Positions 8,368-18,282 of a stretch of 64,000 nucleotides of DNA are shown here, in pieces. Both the position numbers and the translations under genes were made by a program. Under the pieces are notes generated by a model. That model had not been told where the DNA came from. It saw nothing but the letters and a program-made list of their open reading frames with translations, and ran no database searches. Numbering within the stretch: the first letter of the stretch is position 1; every line of letters begins with the position of its first letter. This DNA comes from Sphingobacterium cavernae (GTDB taxonomy: Bacteria > Bacteroidota > Bacteroidia > Sphingobacteriales > Sphingobacteriaceae), in contig NZ_VIQM01000013.1 in the NCBI RefSeq assembly GCF_008520265.1, forward strand, positions 1 through 64,000. The letters are read 5' to 3'.

Positions 8368-10749
8368 TCAACTTATATACGCATACGTAATACCATCTCC
8401 ACCTCTATCTGCATGCTCATCTTCGAAACGAGAAACATGATTGTACTTACGCAAATAATCGCGAATAAACTTTCGTAAAATTCCATCGCCCTTGCCATGA
8501 ATAATTTTCAACGTCGGATATCCAATCATCACAGCGCGATCCAATACCAATTCAATTTTATGTAAAGCATCTTCTGTGCGCATACCGCGCACATCAATCT
8601 CAGGATAAAAGTCTGCTGCCGATTCTGTCGAAACTGAAGCTTGACGCTTTAGAGCTTTTGATTTTTCTTTGCTTCTTAATTTTGTTACACGACTCTTTTT
8701 AACTACGGTACGAAGCTCACCTAAAGCAATTATTAAGCTGTTGTTTTTAGTAATCTCTAGTATTTCGCCTTCTGAATTTGAATCTTCAATTCGCACCCAA
8801 TCTCCCACTTCCAATTCTGTGGTCACACTAGGATTGGACGTAGCAGTAACTTTTTTGTCCTTTAGTAAAGCCGAGCTGTGTTGATCCAAACTTTTATTTA
8901 GCTTAGAACGAATTTCCTTCGTTTTTTCCTTATCGGCTTTGGCAGATTTAATCTCTGAAATCGTATTTTCAATTAGCTTATTCGCATCTTTAAGAATAAG
9001 CTTTGCTTCTTCTTTTGCTTTGCGAATAATTTCTCTTTTGTTTGTTTCGATGTCCGCATTCAGGCTATCGTATTTAGCTTTGAGTTCGATTAGTTCGCGC
9101 TCACGTTTACTAATTGCGTATTTTGTATCAACTATTTCTTTTTTGTCACGTTCCAAATCAACAAGCAAAGTATCCACTTTCTTTTGCTGAACGCCGATTT
9201 TTTGTTTTGCAGATTCTAAAATCTCATTGGACAAACCAATTTTTTGTGCTATTTCGAAAGCGTATGAACTTCCTGGTTTCCCGGTTTGCAAAATGTACAA
9301 AGGTTGCATCTTTTGGTTATCAAACATCATCGAAGCATTTTCTAAACCTTTGGTATGACTCGCAAATAACTTAAGGTTTGAATAGTGAGTAGTTATTACA
9401 CCTCTCACTTGCTTTTTGTTCAACTGCTCTAAAACCGCTTCTGCTATTGGGCCACCAAATTGAGGGTCGGTACCTGTACCAAACTCATCAATGACAACCA
9501 GTGTTCGAGCATTCGCAAATGTCGTAAAATGTTTCATCTTCGAAAGATGCGCTGAATATGTACTCAAATCACTTTCAATAGACTGATCATCGCCGATATC
9601 TGCAAAAATCTGCTTAAATATTCCTACTGAAGAATTTTCATCTGCTGGAATAAGAAGTCCAGATTGTACCATTAATTGCAGCAAACCAACAGTTTTCATA
9701 CACACGGACTTACCACCAGCATTAGGCCCTGAAACTAAAATAACGCGATCTGTAGCATCAATCTTAATATTTAACGGAACTACGTGACTTTTTTCACGAA
9801 GTGAATTTAGATACAATATTGGATGTCTTGCATTCACTAAATTGATACTTGCCTCCTTATCAATCAAAGGCATATTAGCTTGTAAATCAATGGCGAATAA
9901 AGCCTTCGCGCGAACGAAATCTAACTTGGTGATTAATCCATGATAAGATAACAAAAGTGGTACATGCGGACGTATTTCGGTAGTCAATTCTGTCAAAATT
10001 CGAATTACTTCGCGACGTCTATCAAACTCCAAATCCCTTACTCTATTGTTTAAATGAAAGACTTCTTCTGGCTCAATATAAGCTGTTTGTCCTGTTGCAG
10101 ACTCATCATGGATCAGACCTTTTAACTTTCTTTTATTCTCAGCCAAAATTGGAATACACAAACGCCCATCACGAATGGTTAAATTACCATCTGCAGTCCA
10201 TCCACTAGCTTGCGCTTGACGATAAACAATGTCTAGACGCTTACGCGCTTCTTGTTCGGATTTTGCTATTTCTTGAGTAATCGCTTCCAACAGTCGAGAA
10301 GCGTTATTTTTTAATTTTCCACGTTCGTCCAAGACACGTTCAATAGAACGGATAATTGACTTTTCAATCGGCAAATGTTCAAACAGCAACTCTAGATTTG
10401 CGTATTGACCTTCCCTGTCATTGAAATAACGAATAATATTAAACACGGTTCGCAATGCCAAAAGCATGCGATATAGTTCGTCCTCGGCAAGAAAAGTTCC
10501 TTCTAGTTTCGCTTTGTCCGCCAATGGTTTTATTGGATAAATATGATCGACTGGAAGAGGCTCATCGTGCATCAACAACTGTTTGAATTCGTGTGTCTGA
10601 CGCAAAAAACGATCAATCTGATCGACCTTTATCTGCGGTTGGATTTTCTCCACCATTGTGCGCCCCGCCTCACTCAAACATTTTTCTTTGATTAATTCCC
10701 GAATCTCTGTGAAGCCTAACTTATCTATTGCATTTTGTGGATATATCAT
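8368..10749 (-). CDS. mutS2: Endonuclease MutS2
   Basis: A 793-residue MutS2 protein. The MutS-like clamp/lever region spans about 1-320 and the ATPase has Walker A GPNAGGKS with K347, Walker B VVIDEFGTGTD and a signature region ending in STYSAHL. A long charged coiled coil (about 510-620) follows, then the C-terminal Smr nuclease domain (EIDVRGMRTEDAL ... IIHGKGDGILRKFIRDYL). The Smr domain and the absence of the mismatch-binding domain separate it from MutS. The family is linked to control of recombination and to splitting of collided ribosomes. Its ATG overlaps the TGA of the upstream lipoprotein gene by four bases (ATGA), implying translational coupling. Confidence 0.95.
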   Translation of the reverse strand: MIYPQNAIDKLGFTEIRELIKEKCLSEAGRTMVEKIQPQIKVDQIDRFLRQTHEFKQLLMHDEPLPVDHIYPIKPLADKAKLEGTFLAEDELYRMLLALRTVFNIIRYFNDREGQYANLELLFEHLPIEKSIIRSIERVLDERGKLKNNASRLLEAITQEIAKSEQEARKRLDIVYRQAQASGWTADGNLTIRDGRLCIPILAENKRKLKGLIHDESATGQTAYIEPEEVFHLNNRVRDLEFDRRREVIRILTELTTEIRPHVPLLLSYHGLITKLDFVRAKALFAIDLQANMPLIDKEASINLVNARHPILYLNSLREKSHVVPLNIKIDATDRVILVSGPNAGGKSVCMKTVGLLQLMVQSGLLIPADENSSVGIFKQIFADIGDDQSIESDLSTYSAHLSKMKHFTTFANARTLVVIDEFGTGTDPQFGGPIAEAVLEQLNKKQVRGVITTHYSNLKLFASHTKGLENASMMFDNQKMQPLYILQTGKPGSSYAFEIAQKIGLSNEILESAKQKIGVQQKKVDTLLVDLERDKKEIVDTKYAISKRERELIELKAKYDSLNADIETNKREIIRKAKEEAKLILKDANKLIENTISEIKSAKADKEKTKEIRSKLNKSLDQHSSALLKDKKVTATSNPSVTTELEVGDWVRIEDSNSEGEILEITKNNSLIIALGELRTVVKKSRVTKLRSKEKSKALKRQASVSTESAADFYPEIDVRGMRTEDALHKIELVLDRAVMIGYPTLKIIHGKGDGILRKFIRDYLRKYNHVSRFEDEHADRGGDGITYAYIS

Positions 10750-11657
10750 TGAGGTAACGCTCTGTTTACAGGTTTCACCATTCTATCATTTCGTAGCATT
10801 TCTCTTTGCTGCCGCAATTGTTCAGCTTTTGGAAGTTCATTTTGCACCGTCGGCACAGAATCGACTAACACTGGTGCCACTTCTGATGAATCAGACGTTC
10901 TATCCAAAATAACTTCATTCACCTGTGCAGGTGTCGGTTGAGGTGCATGATAATAGTATCCTGATGGAATAAAAATCCTTAATTTATTAATAAATTTCTC
11001 ACTATTCAACTTGTACTGTGTCAAGTCTACTTTATTATTTTTTGCGGTGTCAACATGAACAAAAGGCGACTTAAAGTTTCGCATGTAATTTGCCAAACTA
11101 TCTTTATGCAACATATCTAAATTCGGCATTGGCGACAAATTCAAATAATTTGCAATAAATTCTACATTTGAATTGTTAATTAATCGCCTATTAAATTCAT
11201 AGTAATTTTTGTATCCAGTATCACTCGCATTATAATATCTCAGATTTTCGATTCTACTGTACACACGTTGCAAGTAGTGAACTCTATTCATGGAATCTTG
11301 CTGGAAAGCATTTCGAATAGAATCTTCCAAATGAATTTCGCGTTCGTAACTACTCAATTTGCTGTTGACATTTGTATAAATTTTATCCGTCAAATTGGGA
11401 TTCCCAAAATAAAAATCCAGGTTTTTGACAAAAGTCGCTGAATCTAAGTCATATTTCTCAAAAATCTTGTCATAAAGCACGGGCATCACACGTTTAGCGC
11501 TATCCGAAGGCAAAGTATTCAGGTATCCATCTACAAGCGAAACCTCCGTAAGTACTTCTGTAATTTTACTTTCCGAAACTACACCACTAGGTTTTGACTT
11601 CGCGCAAGATAGAATCAAAAAAAACGATATAAATATGCTGTATAATAACCTTTGCAT
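10746..11657 (-). CDS. DUF4296 family lipoprotein
   Basis: A 303-residue lipoprotein with N-terminal MQRLLYSIFISF and lipobox LILSC (C18). Residues 30-115 (ITEVLTEVSLVDGYLNTLP ... YDKIFEKYDLDSATFVKNLDFYF) fit DUF4296, a Bacteroidota family of unknown function. The middle is alpha-helical; the C-terminus is rich in P, Q and E and ends with a basic stretch. It is the first gene of the operon with mutS2 and overlaps it by four bases. It is divergent from yggS, with a 91-bp gap that must hold both promoters. The cellular role is not known. Confidence 0.8.
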   Translation of the reverse strand: MQRLLYSIFISFFLILSCAKSKPSGVVSESKITEVLTEVSLVDGYLNTLPSDSAKRVMPVLYDKIFEKYDLDSATFVKNLDFYFGNPNLTDKIYTNVNSKLSSYEREIHLEDSIRNAFQQDSMNRVHYLQRVYSRIENLRYYNASDTGYKNYYEFNRRLINNSNVEFIANYLNLSPMPNLDMLHKDSLANYMRNFKSPFVHVDTAKNNKVDLTQYKLNSEKFINKLRIFIPSGYYYHAPQPTPAQVNEVILDRTSDSSEVAPVLVDSVPTVQNELPKAEQLRQQREMLRNDRMVKPVNRALPQ

Positions 11658-11748
11658 TGCTTAAATTTGTACAAAAATACGAAATGATACTCTTCTAATG
11701 AGTACATCTTGTAAAATAATAATTTATCTTCTTAAATAGATTTTAATA

Positions 11749-12438
11749 ATGAGTATTACAACAAATATTGAGGAAATTCAGAATGAGTTAAAACCTGTGG
11801 GTGTGACTCTAGTGGCGATATCGAAAACAAAACCTATAGAAGATATACAAGAAGCATATAATGCAGGACAGCGTATTTTTGGCGAAAACATGGTTCAAGA
11901 GATGGTTGAAAAATATGAGGTTCTCCCGAAAGATATCGAATGGCACCTTGTTGGGCATTTGCAAACTAATAAAGTCAAATACATCGCTCCTTTCATTTCA
12001 ATGATTGAATCTGTTGATTCAATCAAATTATTGAAAGAAATAAATAAACATGCTGTAAAAAACAATCGTATAATAGACTGTTTGTTGCAAATCTATATTG
12101 CGGACGAGGATACAAAATTCGGTTTGGATCATGTGGAGTTGATCGAGTTGTTAGAGAGTCAAGAGTTTGCTGAATTGGAAAATATTCGCATACGTGGATT
12201 AATGGGTATAGCAACCAACACGGATAACGAAAAAATTATCAAAGAGGAATTTTACGAATTGAAAATGTTGTTTGACGGAATCAAGGTGAGCTATTTCCGT
12301 AAAGAAGACTCTTTTGACACACTTTCAATGGGAATGTCCTCTGACTACAAACTTGCTATCGAACAAGGCAGCAACATGATTCGTCTGGGCAGTACGTTAT
12401 TCGGGAAAAGAGTTATTAAACATTTCAAAGCAAACTAA
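11749..12438 (+). CDS. YggS-family pyridoxal phosphate homeostasis protein
   Basis: A 229-residue single-domain PLP-binding barrel related to the N-terminal domain of alanine racemase. The predicted PLP lysine is K26 in VAISKTKP. Other family motifs are RIFGENMVQEM, WHLVGHLQTNK, GLMGIATN, LSMGMSSDY and the C-terminal IRLGSTLFGKR. The family has no catalytic role of its own and keeps vitamin B6 and amino-acid pools balanced. The length is typical. A divergent gene lies upstream. A DUF3298 lipoprotein follows within 25 bp and aspartate kinase after that, so a short plus-strand operon is likely. Confidence 0.93.
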   Translation: MSITTNIEEIQNELKPVGVTLVAISKTKPIEDIQEAYNAGQRIFGENMVQEMVEKYEVLPKDIEWHLVGHLQTNKVKYIAPFISMIESVDSIKLLKEINKHAVKNNRIIDCLLQIYIADEDTKFGLDHVELIELLESQEFAELENIRIRGLMGIATNTDNEKIIKEEFYELKMLFDGIKVSYFRKEDSFDTLSMGMSSDYKLAIEQGSNMIRLGSTLFGKRVIKHFKAN

Positions 12439-12460
12439 TATTTTGCATATTCTACAGTCA

Positions 12461-13273
12461 ATGATAAAACTGTTTTCAAGTATTGCAATCATTTTATTCA
12501 TCTCTTGTAATCCACAAGGTGAAAGGAGTCAAAGCACTACTTTTCAGTATAATACAAATACAGATACATTAAATTATTCTTATAAAACGCATAAGGATAT
12601 TAGCTCTTATTTGGTGGAAAACGAAGAGGATGTAGACACAGCTTATTTTCAAATTTCTTATCCTTTCTTTTCTGACACAACGTTAAATAACATTCTAAAA
12701 CCATTTATTTTAGTGGATGGTGATGAATCCATTGAGACAGCAGCCGAAGCCTTCATTTGGGGTTTTAATGAATTCGTTGAAGAAAGTAGCACACAAAATA
12801 TTAGTTTTCCTTGGTATAAGAATGTGAAGAGTGAAGTGTGGACGAATACGCCATTTTTATTGACATTAGCTACAGCTGTCGATGAATACACAGGCGGCGC
12901 ACATGGAAATCATTACACTATTATCTCAAATATTGATATTCAGAACAAAAAGAAAATTGGGTTAAAAGATATCATTGACAAAGAAAAGATTACTGAATTG
13001 ACTAAAATTGCGGAAGCACAATTTCGAAAAAACGAGAATTTGTCAGATTCTGCATCTTTAGAGAAGGATTTCTTTTTTGAAAATGGTACTTTTGACATCA
13101 ACGATAATTTTGGGCTAACCAAAAACAGTTTAATTATTTATTATAACGAGTACGAAATAAGACCTTATGCAGAAGGACCTACCCTTTTAGAAATTCCATA
13201 TTCTACAATGGAGAATCTTCTAAATCCCACAGGGAAAAAGTATGTCAATAGCATAAAACAGTCTTTGAATTAA
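12461..13273 (+). CDS. DUF3298/DUF4163 (RsiV-like) lipoprotein
   Basis: A 270-residue lipoprotein. I take the ATG at 12461 because it gives a clean signal (MIKLFSSIAIILFISC, lipid cysteine C16); an in-frame TTG at 12443 only adds six residues before it. The region around EYTGGAHGNHYTIISN followed by KKKIGLKDIID is the hallmark of the DUF4163 plus DUF3298 pair. The same pair occurs in the lysozyme-sensing anti-sigma factor RsiV and in many Bacteroidota surface lipoproteins. There is no cytoplasmic anti-sigma segment here, so a sigma-factor role is not supported. It sits between yggS and lysC on the same strand. Confidence 0.85.
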   Translation: MIKLFSSIAIILFISCNPQGERSQSTTFQYNTNTDTLNYSYKTHKDISSYLVENEEDVDTAYFQISYPFFSDTTLNNILKPFILVDGDESIETAAEAFIWGFNEFVEESSTQNISFPWYKNVKSEVWTNTPFLLTLATAVDEYTGGAHGNHYTIISNIDIQNKKKIGLKDIIDKEKITELTKIAEAQFRKNENLSDSASLEKDFFFENGTFDINDNFGLTKNSLIIYYNEYEIRPYAEGPTLLEIPYSTMENLLNPTGKKYVNSIKQSLN

Positions 13274-13293
13274 CCCTAATACGAAATCTATAC

Positions 13294-14562
13294 ATGCAGG
13301 TATTTAAGTTTGGTGGTGCTTCTGTAAAGAACGCAGAAAATATCAAAAACGTAGCATCTATCATATCCACATACAATTCTTCGGAATTGCTCGTTGTTGT
13401 CTCTGCTATCAACAAGACCACCAACAAATTGGAACAGGTTATTAATGCTTATTATCATCAAGATGGCGATTATTTTGGCTTTTTGGATGAAATCAAAAAT
13501 GAGCATTATCAAATATTACATGACTTATTTGAGGATCCAAATCACCCTGTTTTCGATGATGTAGCCAATTCTTTTGTAGAAGCAGAATGGATTTTAGAAG
13601 AGGAACCACAAGATGCGTACGATTATTTGTATGATCAGATCGTTTCGTTAGGGGAATTACTTTCCACAAAAATTGTTGCTGCTTACCTCGTTCATACTGG
13701 TATGCAAGCCAAATGGATTGATGCGCGTGATTACATTCAGACTGATAATACACATCGTGAAGGAAAAGTAAATTGGCAATTGACAGAAGATAAAATCCGT
13801 CGTGATTTACCTGAAATATTGGATGAACATGTTGTGATTACGCAAGGCTTCATTGGCTCGACTTCTGAAAATTTCACGACTACCTTAGGTCGTGAAGGTT
13901 CTGATTATTCCGCTGCGATTTTTGCTTCTTGTTTAAATGCGGAAGACATCACCATTTGGAAAGATGTTCCTGGCGTCTTGAATGCCGATCCAAAATGGTT
14001 TGCAGAAACGGAACTGATCCCCGAATTATCATATACAGACGCGATAGAACTTACGTATTATGGTGCAACTGTCATTCACCCAAAAACCATTAAGCCCTTA
14101 CAAAACAAGAAGATAACATTGAATGTGCGTTCGTTTATCAATCCTGAAAAAGCAGGAACTGTTATTCGCACGACAAACCAAACATTACCCGTTCCTTCCT
14201 TTATTTTTAAGGTTGATCAGGTATTTATCAATATTCAACCGCGCGACTTTTCCTTTATTGTAGAAGACAATTTATCGTACATTTTCAATCTTTTGCATGA
14301 GCATCGCATCAAAATCAATATGATGCATAATAGTGCTATTAGTTTTGCTATAAGTGTAGATAATACAGGTTCAAATATCGATGCATTGCTAGAAGATTTG
14401 GAAAAAAGATTTAAAGTTTCGGTTGAAAAAGGCTTGGAATTGATTACTATTCGTTACTATAATCAACAAACAATTGATCGAGTATTAGTAAATAAAGAAA
14501 TAATTCGCGAACTTAAGGATCAATATACGTGTCAGATATTGGTTAAAGATTTGAATGAATAG
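13294..14562 (+). CDS. lysC: Aspartate kinase (monofunctional)
   Basis: A 422-residue enzyme for the first step of the aspartate family pathway (L-aspartate + ATP to aspartyl phosphate), feeding lysine, threonine and methionine. It begins with the kinase motif QVFKFGGASVKN. It also has TTTLGREGSDYSAA in the active site and WKDVPGVLNADP, then the C-terminal ACT-type region (about 300-420) used for feedback control. No homoserine dehydrogenase domain is fused. The C-terminus overlaps the next gene by eight bases. The dapA gene of the same pathway is elsewhere in the window, near 57.3 kb. Confidence 0.93.
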   Translation: MQVFKFGGASVKNAENIKNVASIISTYNSSELLVVVSAINKTTNKLEQVINAYYHQDGDYFGFLDEIKNEHYQILHDLFEDPNHPVFDDVANSFVEAEWILEEEPQDAYDYLYDQIVSLGELLSTKIVAAYLVHTGMQAKWIDARDYIQTDNTHREGKVNWQLTEDKIRRDLPEILDEHVVITQGFIGSTSENFTTTLGREGSDYSAAIFASCLNAEDITIWKDVPGVLNADPKWFAETELIPELSYTDAIELTYYGATVIHPKTIKPLQNKKITLNVRSFINPEKAGTVIRTTNQTLPVPSFIFKVDQVFINIQPRDFSFIVEDNLSYIFNLLHEHRIKINMMHNSAISFAISVDNTGSNIDALLEDLEKRFKVSVEKGLELITIRYYNQQTIDRVLVNKEIIRELKDQYTCQILVKDLNE

Positions 14563-15736
14563 AAACATATTAAACAAAGAGGTTCAGGAATTTATAAAAG
14601 CTAACAGACAGTTGGATCCATCCGCTATTGCCTTTAAGAAAAGTCGGTTCCCAGAAGTTTCATCATCTGAATTAGCAGCCCAAATAGATGGCTGGCAACG
14701 TGCGTGCAAAAAACTGCCAACTTGGGCATATTCTGCCAATATTTACTATCCAGATAAAATCAACTTAGAGCAATGTTCTTCTGAGCATACTGCTCTTGTC
14801 AAGCAATCGCTGATTCGTAAAGGAAGCAAAGTCGTTGATGTGACAGGTGGATTCAGCGTAGACAGTTGCTATTTTGCACAAGAAGCGCAAATTGTGGTTC
14901 ATTGTGAACTAAATGAAAAGCTATCACATATTGTGAAGCATAATGCAGAACAATTGGGCGTGCGAAATTTAGTGCCTCTGCATACCGATGGTGTTAAATT
15001 TGTAGAAGATCAAGAAGATGATTCTATTGATTACATTTACATCGACCCCTCTCGTCGTGTTAATCATGCAAAAGTATTTTTACTAGAAGATTGCGAACCG
15101 AATATTGTAGAGTTGCAGGAGATGTTTTTCAGCAAATCGCGCTATATTTTATGCAAACTTTCTCCTTTGATGGATATTAATTCAGCTTTGCAAAAGTTGA
15201 AACACGTCAAATTACTTTACGTTATTAGTTTAGATGGCGATTGTAAGGAGTTATTATTCTTACAAGATCGAAATTTCGAAGGAGAAACCAAGATTACAGC
15301 GATTCGTTTGTTTTCTAACCAACTTCAAAACCTTTCTTTCACTTTAGAAGAAGAGAAAACAGCTTTAGTAAAGACTTCAGAGCCATTAAAATACCTATAC
15401 GACCCTGATGTCGCTGTGACCAAAGCAGGCGCATTTAAAAGTATTGCCAAAGAATTTGGTTTATTCAAATTGCACACCCACACGCATTTGTATACTTCAA
15501 ATACTATAGAAAATGACTTTTTGGGACGAATTTTCGAAATTCAAAATGTCTATTCATTAGGAGAATTCAAAAAATCGAATACAATTACTAAAGCTAATGT
15601 TGCTGCAAAAAATTTCCCAATAAAAGTCGATGACATTCGCAAGAAATTTAAAATCAAGGACGGTGGCAATGATTTTCTTTACTTTGTGACCGACTACGCG
15701 GAGAATCACATTGTCATACATTGCTCAAAAATTTAA
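14555..15736 (+). CDS. Class I SAM-dependent methyltransferase with THUMP-like domain
   Basis: A 393-residue protein. The N-terminal helical part is followed by a Rossmann methyltransferase core with SAM motif VVDVTGGFSVDSCYFA, an acidic post-motif (CELNEKL) and the motif YIDPSRR. The C-terminal part (about 280-393) matches the ferredoxin-like/THUMP-like region known from the PG_1098 family of Bacteroidota. RNA methylation is a reasonable guess from the THUMP-like fold, but the target is unknown. It starts eight bases inside the end of the aspartate kinase gene, so the two are translationally linked, although no shared function is obvious. Confidence 0.85.
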   Translation: MNRNILNKEVQEFIKANRQLDPSAIAFKKSRFPEVSSSELAAQIDGWQRACKKLPTWAYSANIYYPDKINLEQCSSEHTALVKQSLIRKGSKVVDVTGGFSVDSCYFAQEAQIVVHCELNEKLSHIVKHNAEQLGVRNLVPLHTDGVKFVEDQEDDSIDYIYIDPSRRVNHAKVFLLEDCEPNIVELQEMFFSKSRYILCKLSPLMDINSALQKLKHVKLLYVISLDGDCKELLFLQDRNFEGETKITAIRLFSNQLQNLSFTLEEEKTALVKTSEPLKYLYDPDVAVTKAGAFKSIAKEFGLFKLHTHTHLYTSNTIENDFLGRIFEIQNVYSLGEFKKSNTITKANVAAKNFPIKVDDIRKKFKIKDGGNDFLYFVTDYAENHIVIHCSKI

Positions 15737-15790
15737 TTAAGACATAGAATTTACAATCTTCTTTCCCATTCATTGTATCTTTAAATTACT

Positions 15791-16786
15791 ATGAATAAAT
15801 TGAAAATTTCTGCGCTAGAATTAGCTACCATTTGTAAAAACAGCAATCCCTCAGAAGCGATTCAACGCGCTGTAGAAGGCGCACAACATATCGAAAAATT
15901 AGGTTTTGAACGCCTTTGGTTTGCCGAACATCACAACATGCCACATATTGCGAGTTCGGCTACTTCGGTTTTAATAGGTCATATTGCAGGCAAAACCAAT
16001 ACTATCCGAGTTGGTTCTGGTGGAATAATGTTGCCAAACCATACACCCTTGGTTATCGCCGAACAATTTGGAACTTTAGAAAGTATTTATCCAGGTAGAA
16101 TTGATTTGGGATTGGGGCGAGCACCAGGTACGGATCAAGTAACTGCAATGGCTTTGCGCCGCAATAATCTGAATACCTCATTTTATTTCAAAGATGATAT
16201 TCTGGAATTGCAACAATATTTGGATGAGAATAATGCACAAGCTAAAGTCCGTGCATTTCCAGGAGAAGGCTTAGATATTCCGATTTATATTTTGGGGTCA
16301 AGTACAGATAGTGCGTACTTGGCAGCAGAATTGGGTTTACCTTATGCATTTGCAGCACACTTCGCTCCTGCTATGTTAAAACAAGCGACGGAGATTTATC
16401 ACGAAAAATTCCAACCTTCGCAGTATTTACAAAAGCCATATTTTATTATATGTGTAAACATTGTTGCGGCAGAAACGCTGGAAGAAGCGCATTTTCAATC
16501 GACCAGTTTGTTTAATATGTTCGCTGGAATTTTGACAAATCTGCGCAAACCACTTTCTCCGCCGACAGAAAAGCCAATTTATGATGGCATTCCCGAAATA
16601 GAACAAGCTGTGAAAAGTATGGTAAATTGTACATTCATCGGAACGGAAAAAGAAATTCGTGAAGATGTGTTAGCATTTGCAGAACAATATCAAGCCGATG
16701 AAATAATGACAACAAATTATATCTTTGATGCAAAGAAACGTTTAGAATCTTTTGATATTATTGCAAAAGCACTTATACAAAACTAG
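15791..16786 (+). CDS. LLM class flavin-dependent oxidoreductase
   Basis: A 331-residue TIM-barrel protein of the bacterial luciferase-like superfamily, binding reduced FMN/F420-type flavin. Typical features are ERLWFAEHHNMPHIASSAT, IRVGSGGIMLPNH, the core YPGRIDLGLGRAPGTD and IYILGSSTDSAYLAAELGLPYAFA. These match the MsnO8/YhbW-like group of single-subunit monooxygenases. The substrate is unknown. A TATCTTTA sequence, one mismatch from the Bacteroidota -7 box, lies 10 bp before the start codon, so the gene may have its own promoter and a very short leader. A lipoprotein gene follows three bases after the stop. Confidence 0.9.
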   Translation: MNKLKISALELATICKNSNPSEAIQRAVEGAQHIEKLGFERLWFAEHHNMPHIASSATSVLIGHIAGKTNTIRVGSGGIMLPNHTPLVIAEQFGTLESIYPGRIDLGLGRAPGTDQVTAMALRRNNLNTSFYFKDDILELQQYLDENNAQAKVRAFPGEGLDIPIYILGSSTDSAYLAAELGLPYAFAAHFAPAMLKQATEIYHEKFQPSQYLQKPYFIICVNIVAAETLEEAHFQSTSLFNMFAGILTNLRKPLSPPTEKPIYDGIPEIEQAVKSMVNCTFIGTEKEIREDVLAFAEQYQADEIMTTNYIFDAKKRLESFDIIAKALIQN

Positions 16787-16789
16787 GTT

Positions 16790-17566
16790 ATGAGAAATTC
16801 TGTACTAACTATTTTATTTGGGACACTATTGTTTTTGAGTTGTAACAATAGAAATAATGTTAACGATAATTCGCAAGATTCTACAGTAATCGAACTTCCT
16901 GAATCAATAGCAGATAGTTCATTAGATGATGTGAAAGTTTTGGAATTAGCAAGTATTGAAGATGTCATTCTTTTCCCCTCGACTTACAGAATACTAAATA
17001 GTACAGAATTGAAGGATAAATTGGCATCTACGAAATGGAAAGAAATCCACAAGAAAGATGGCGTTTACCAGATCGCAGATGCTTTGTATAGTTTATCCAA
17101 AATAAATGAAGATCCCTGTTCTGGATATCCTGCACAGCAATTGGAGTCCAATAATAACGCATTATTATTATTTGCTATACTGAATATCCAAAATGGCGAA
17201 TTGGATACAGTAGCTTTCACAGCGTCCATGATCAAGCCGAATTCTCCATTTAATTTTACTTTTAAAGATCAGCTCTACAAATTAGAAGCTTACGGAATTG
17301 AATTCTACGGAGACAATGGCAGCAATCCAAAAGGTGATTATACCTTAAAGTTGTTCTCGGATAAATATCCAAAAGGCTTAACCTTAATCCATCAAACAGA
17401 ATATAACGATACCAGTACCGAATTGGTGATGATTGCAGATTTAGACAGAGACGGTTTACCCGATTTCATCTTCTCTAGTCCACGTGATTATGAAGAAGAA
17501 CGTTACTTAATTATTCTTTCATCGGATAACACTACTTACATTGGAGATAGGCAATTTGATTGTTAG
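16790..17566 (+). CDS. Hypothetical lipoprotein
   Basis: A 258-residue protein with a clear lipoprotein signal (MRNSVLTILFGTLLFLSC, lipid cysteine C18) followed by an Asn/Asp-rich linker. The C-terminal half includes DLDRDGLPDFIFSS, which resembles an FG-GAP/dockerin-like calcium loop and is often seen in Bacteroidota secreted proteins. I do not recognise a named family. It begins three bases after the LLM oxidoreductase gene and is probably co-transcribed with it. Base composition is like that of its neighbours. Confidence 0.7.
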   Translation: MRNSVLTILFGTLLFLSCNNRNNVNDNSQDSTVIELPESIADSSLDDVKVLELASIEDVILFPSTYRILNSTELKDKLASTKWKEIHKKDGVYQIADALYSLSKINEDPCSGYPAQQLESNNNALLLFAILNIQNGELDTVAFTASMIKPNSPFNFTFKDQLYKLEAYGIEFYGDNGSNPKGDYTLKLFSDKYPKGLTLIHQTEYNDTSTELVMIADLDRDGLPDFIFSSPRDYEEERYLIILSSDNTTYIGDRQFDC

Positions 17567-17724
17567 AATTAGAAAATACATTATGCATCATAAATTCCTT
17601 TATTCAATTTAATCAAATAAATAAAACTTATTATTGAGATTTTCTTTAAATATTAAGTCAAATATTCGGTAAATTAATAACATTTGTAATTTAAAATAAA
17701 TACTTTTGAGAATATTATTTAATC

Positions 17725-18282
17725 ATGAGTTTACAAACTGTTATTACCGTTTTAGGGATCATCGCTGTTTCGCTTTGGATACGTTCATATGCTAAAAAGA
17801 AAGGCAATGAAGTCATTATATTATCTGACGATAAAAAGCAATTAAAATCACATATTATTTATTGTAAAGCAGGTTTTCTTTGTGTTATAACATTTTTAGG
17901 TTTACTTATTTCTCTTATCTATTCAAATTTTGAAATCGATTTAAATACTAAAGAACCAATTACATCTTATTTTATAATATACGGGGTGCTATTTATGTTT
18001 GCAGCTTTGGGAACCTATTCACTTCTCTATTACTATAATCATAAAGTTGTATACAATTCAAATGAAATCATTGTACATAATGCTTTCAAAAACTGCAAAA
18101 TAATAAAATGGGAAAATATTAGTGACGTAACATTTAACGCAGGTATGAATGAATACACGTTTCATACATCTGAAAATACAAAAGTAAAAATAAGCAGTTT
18201 ATTCTACGGATTAGAGGATTTCAAAAATGAATTCATAAAACACAGTCCATTCCTTGTTGAAAAAATGGAAGGAGCAAAATAA
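17725..18282 (+). CDS. Hypothetical membrane protein with PH-like C-terminus
   Basis: A 185-residue protein with three predicted membrane segments (about 4-20, 50-68 and 83-104). A soluble beta-rich tail (VVYNSNEIIVHNAFKNCKIIKWENISDVTF) resembles bacterial PH-domain membrane proteins. No named family is certain. It stands alone after a 158-bp AT-rich gap. Its stop codon (18280-18282) directly abuts the stop codon of the convergent flavoenzyme gene, leaving no intergenic base and no room for a terminator between them. Confidence 0.65.
   Translation: MSLQTVITVLGIIAVSLWIRSYAKKKGNEVIILSDDKKQLKSHIIYCKAGFLCVITFLGLLISLIYSNFEIDLNTKEPITSYFIIYGVLFMFAALGTYSLLYYYNHKVVYNSNEIIVHNAFKNCKIIKWENISDVTFNAGMNEYTFHTSENTKVKISSLFYGLEDFKNEFIKHSPFLVEKMEGAK

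Noticed and set aside
12443..12460. TTG start of the DUF3298 lipoprotein
   Set aside because: It only adds six residues before a perfect lipoprotein signal starting at the ATG 12461.
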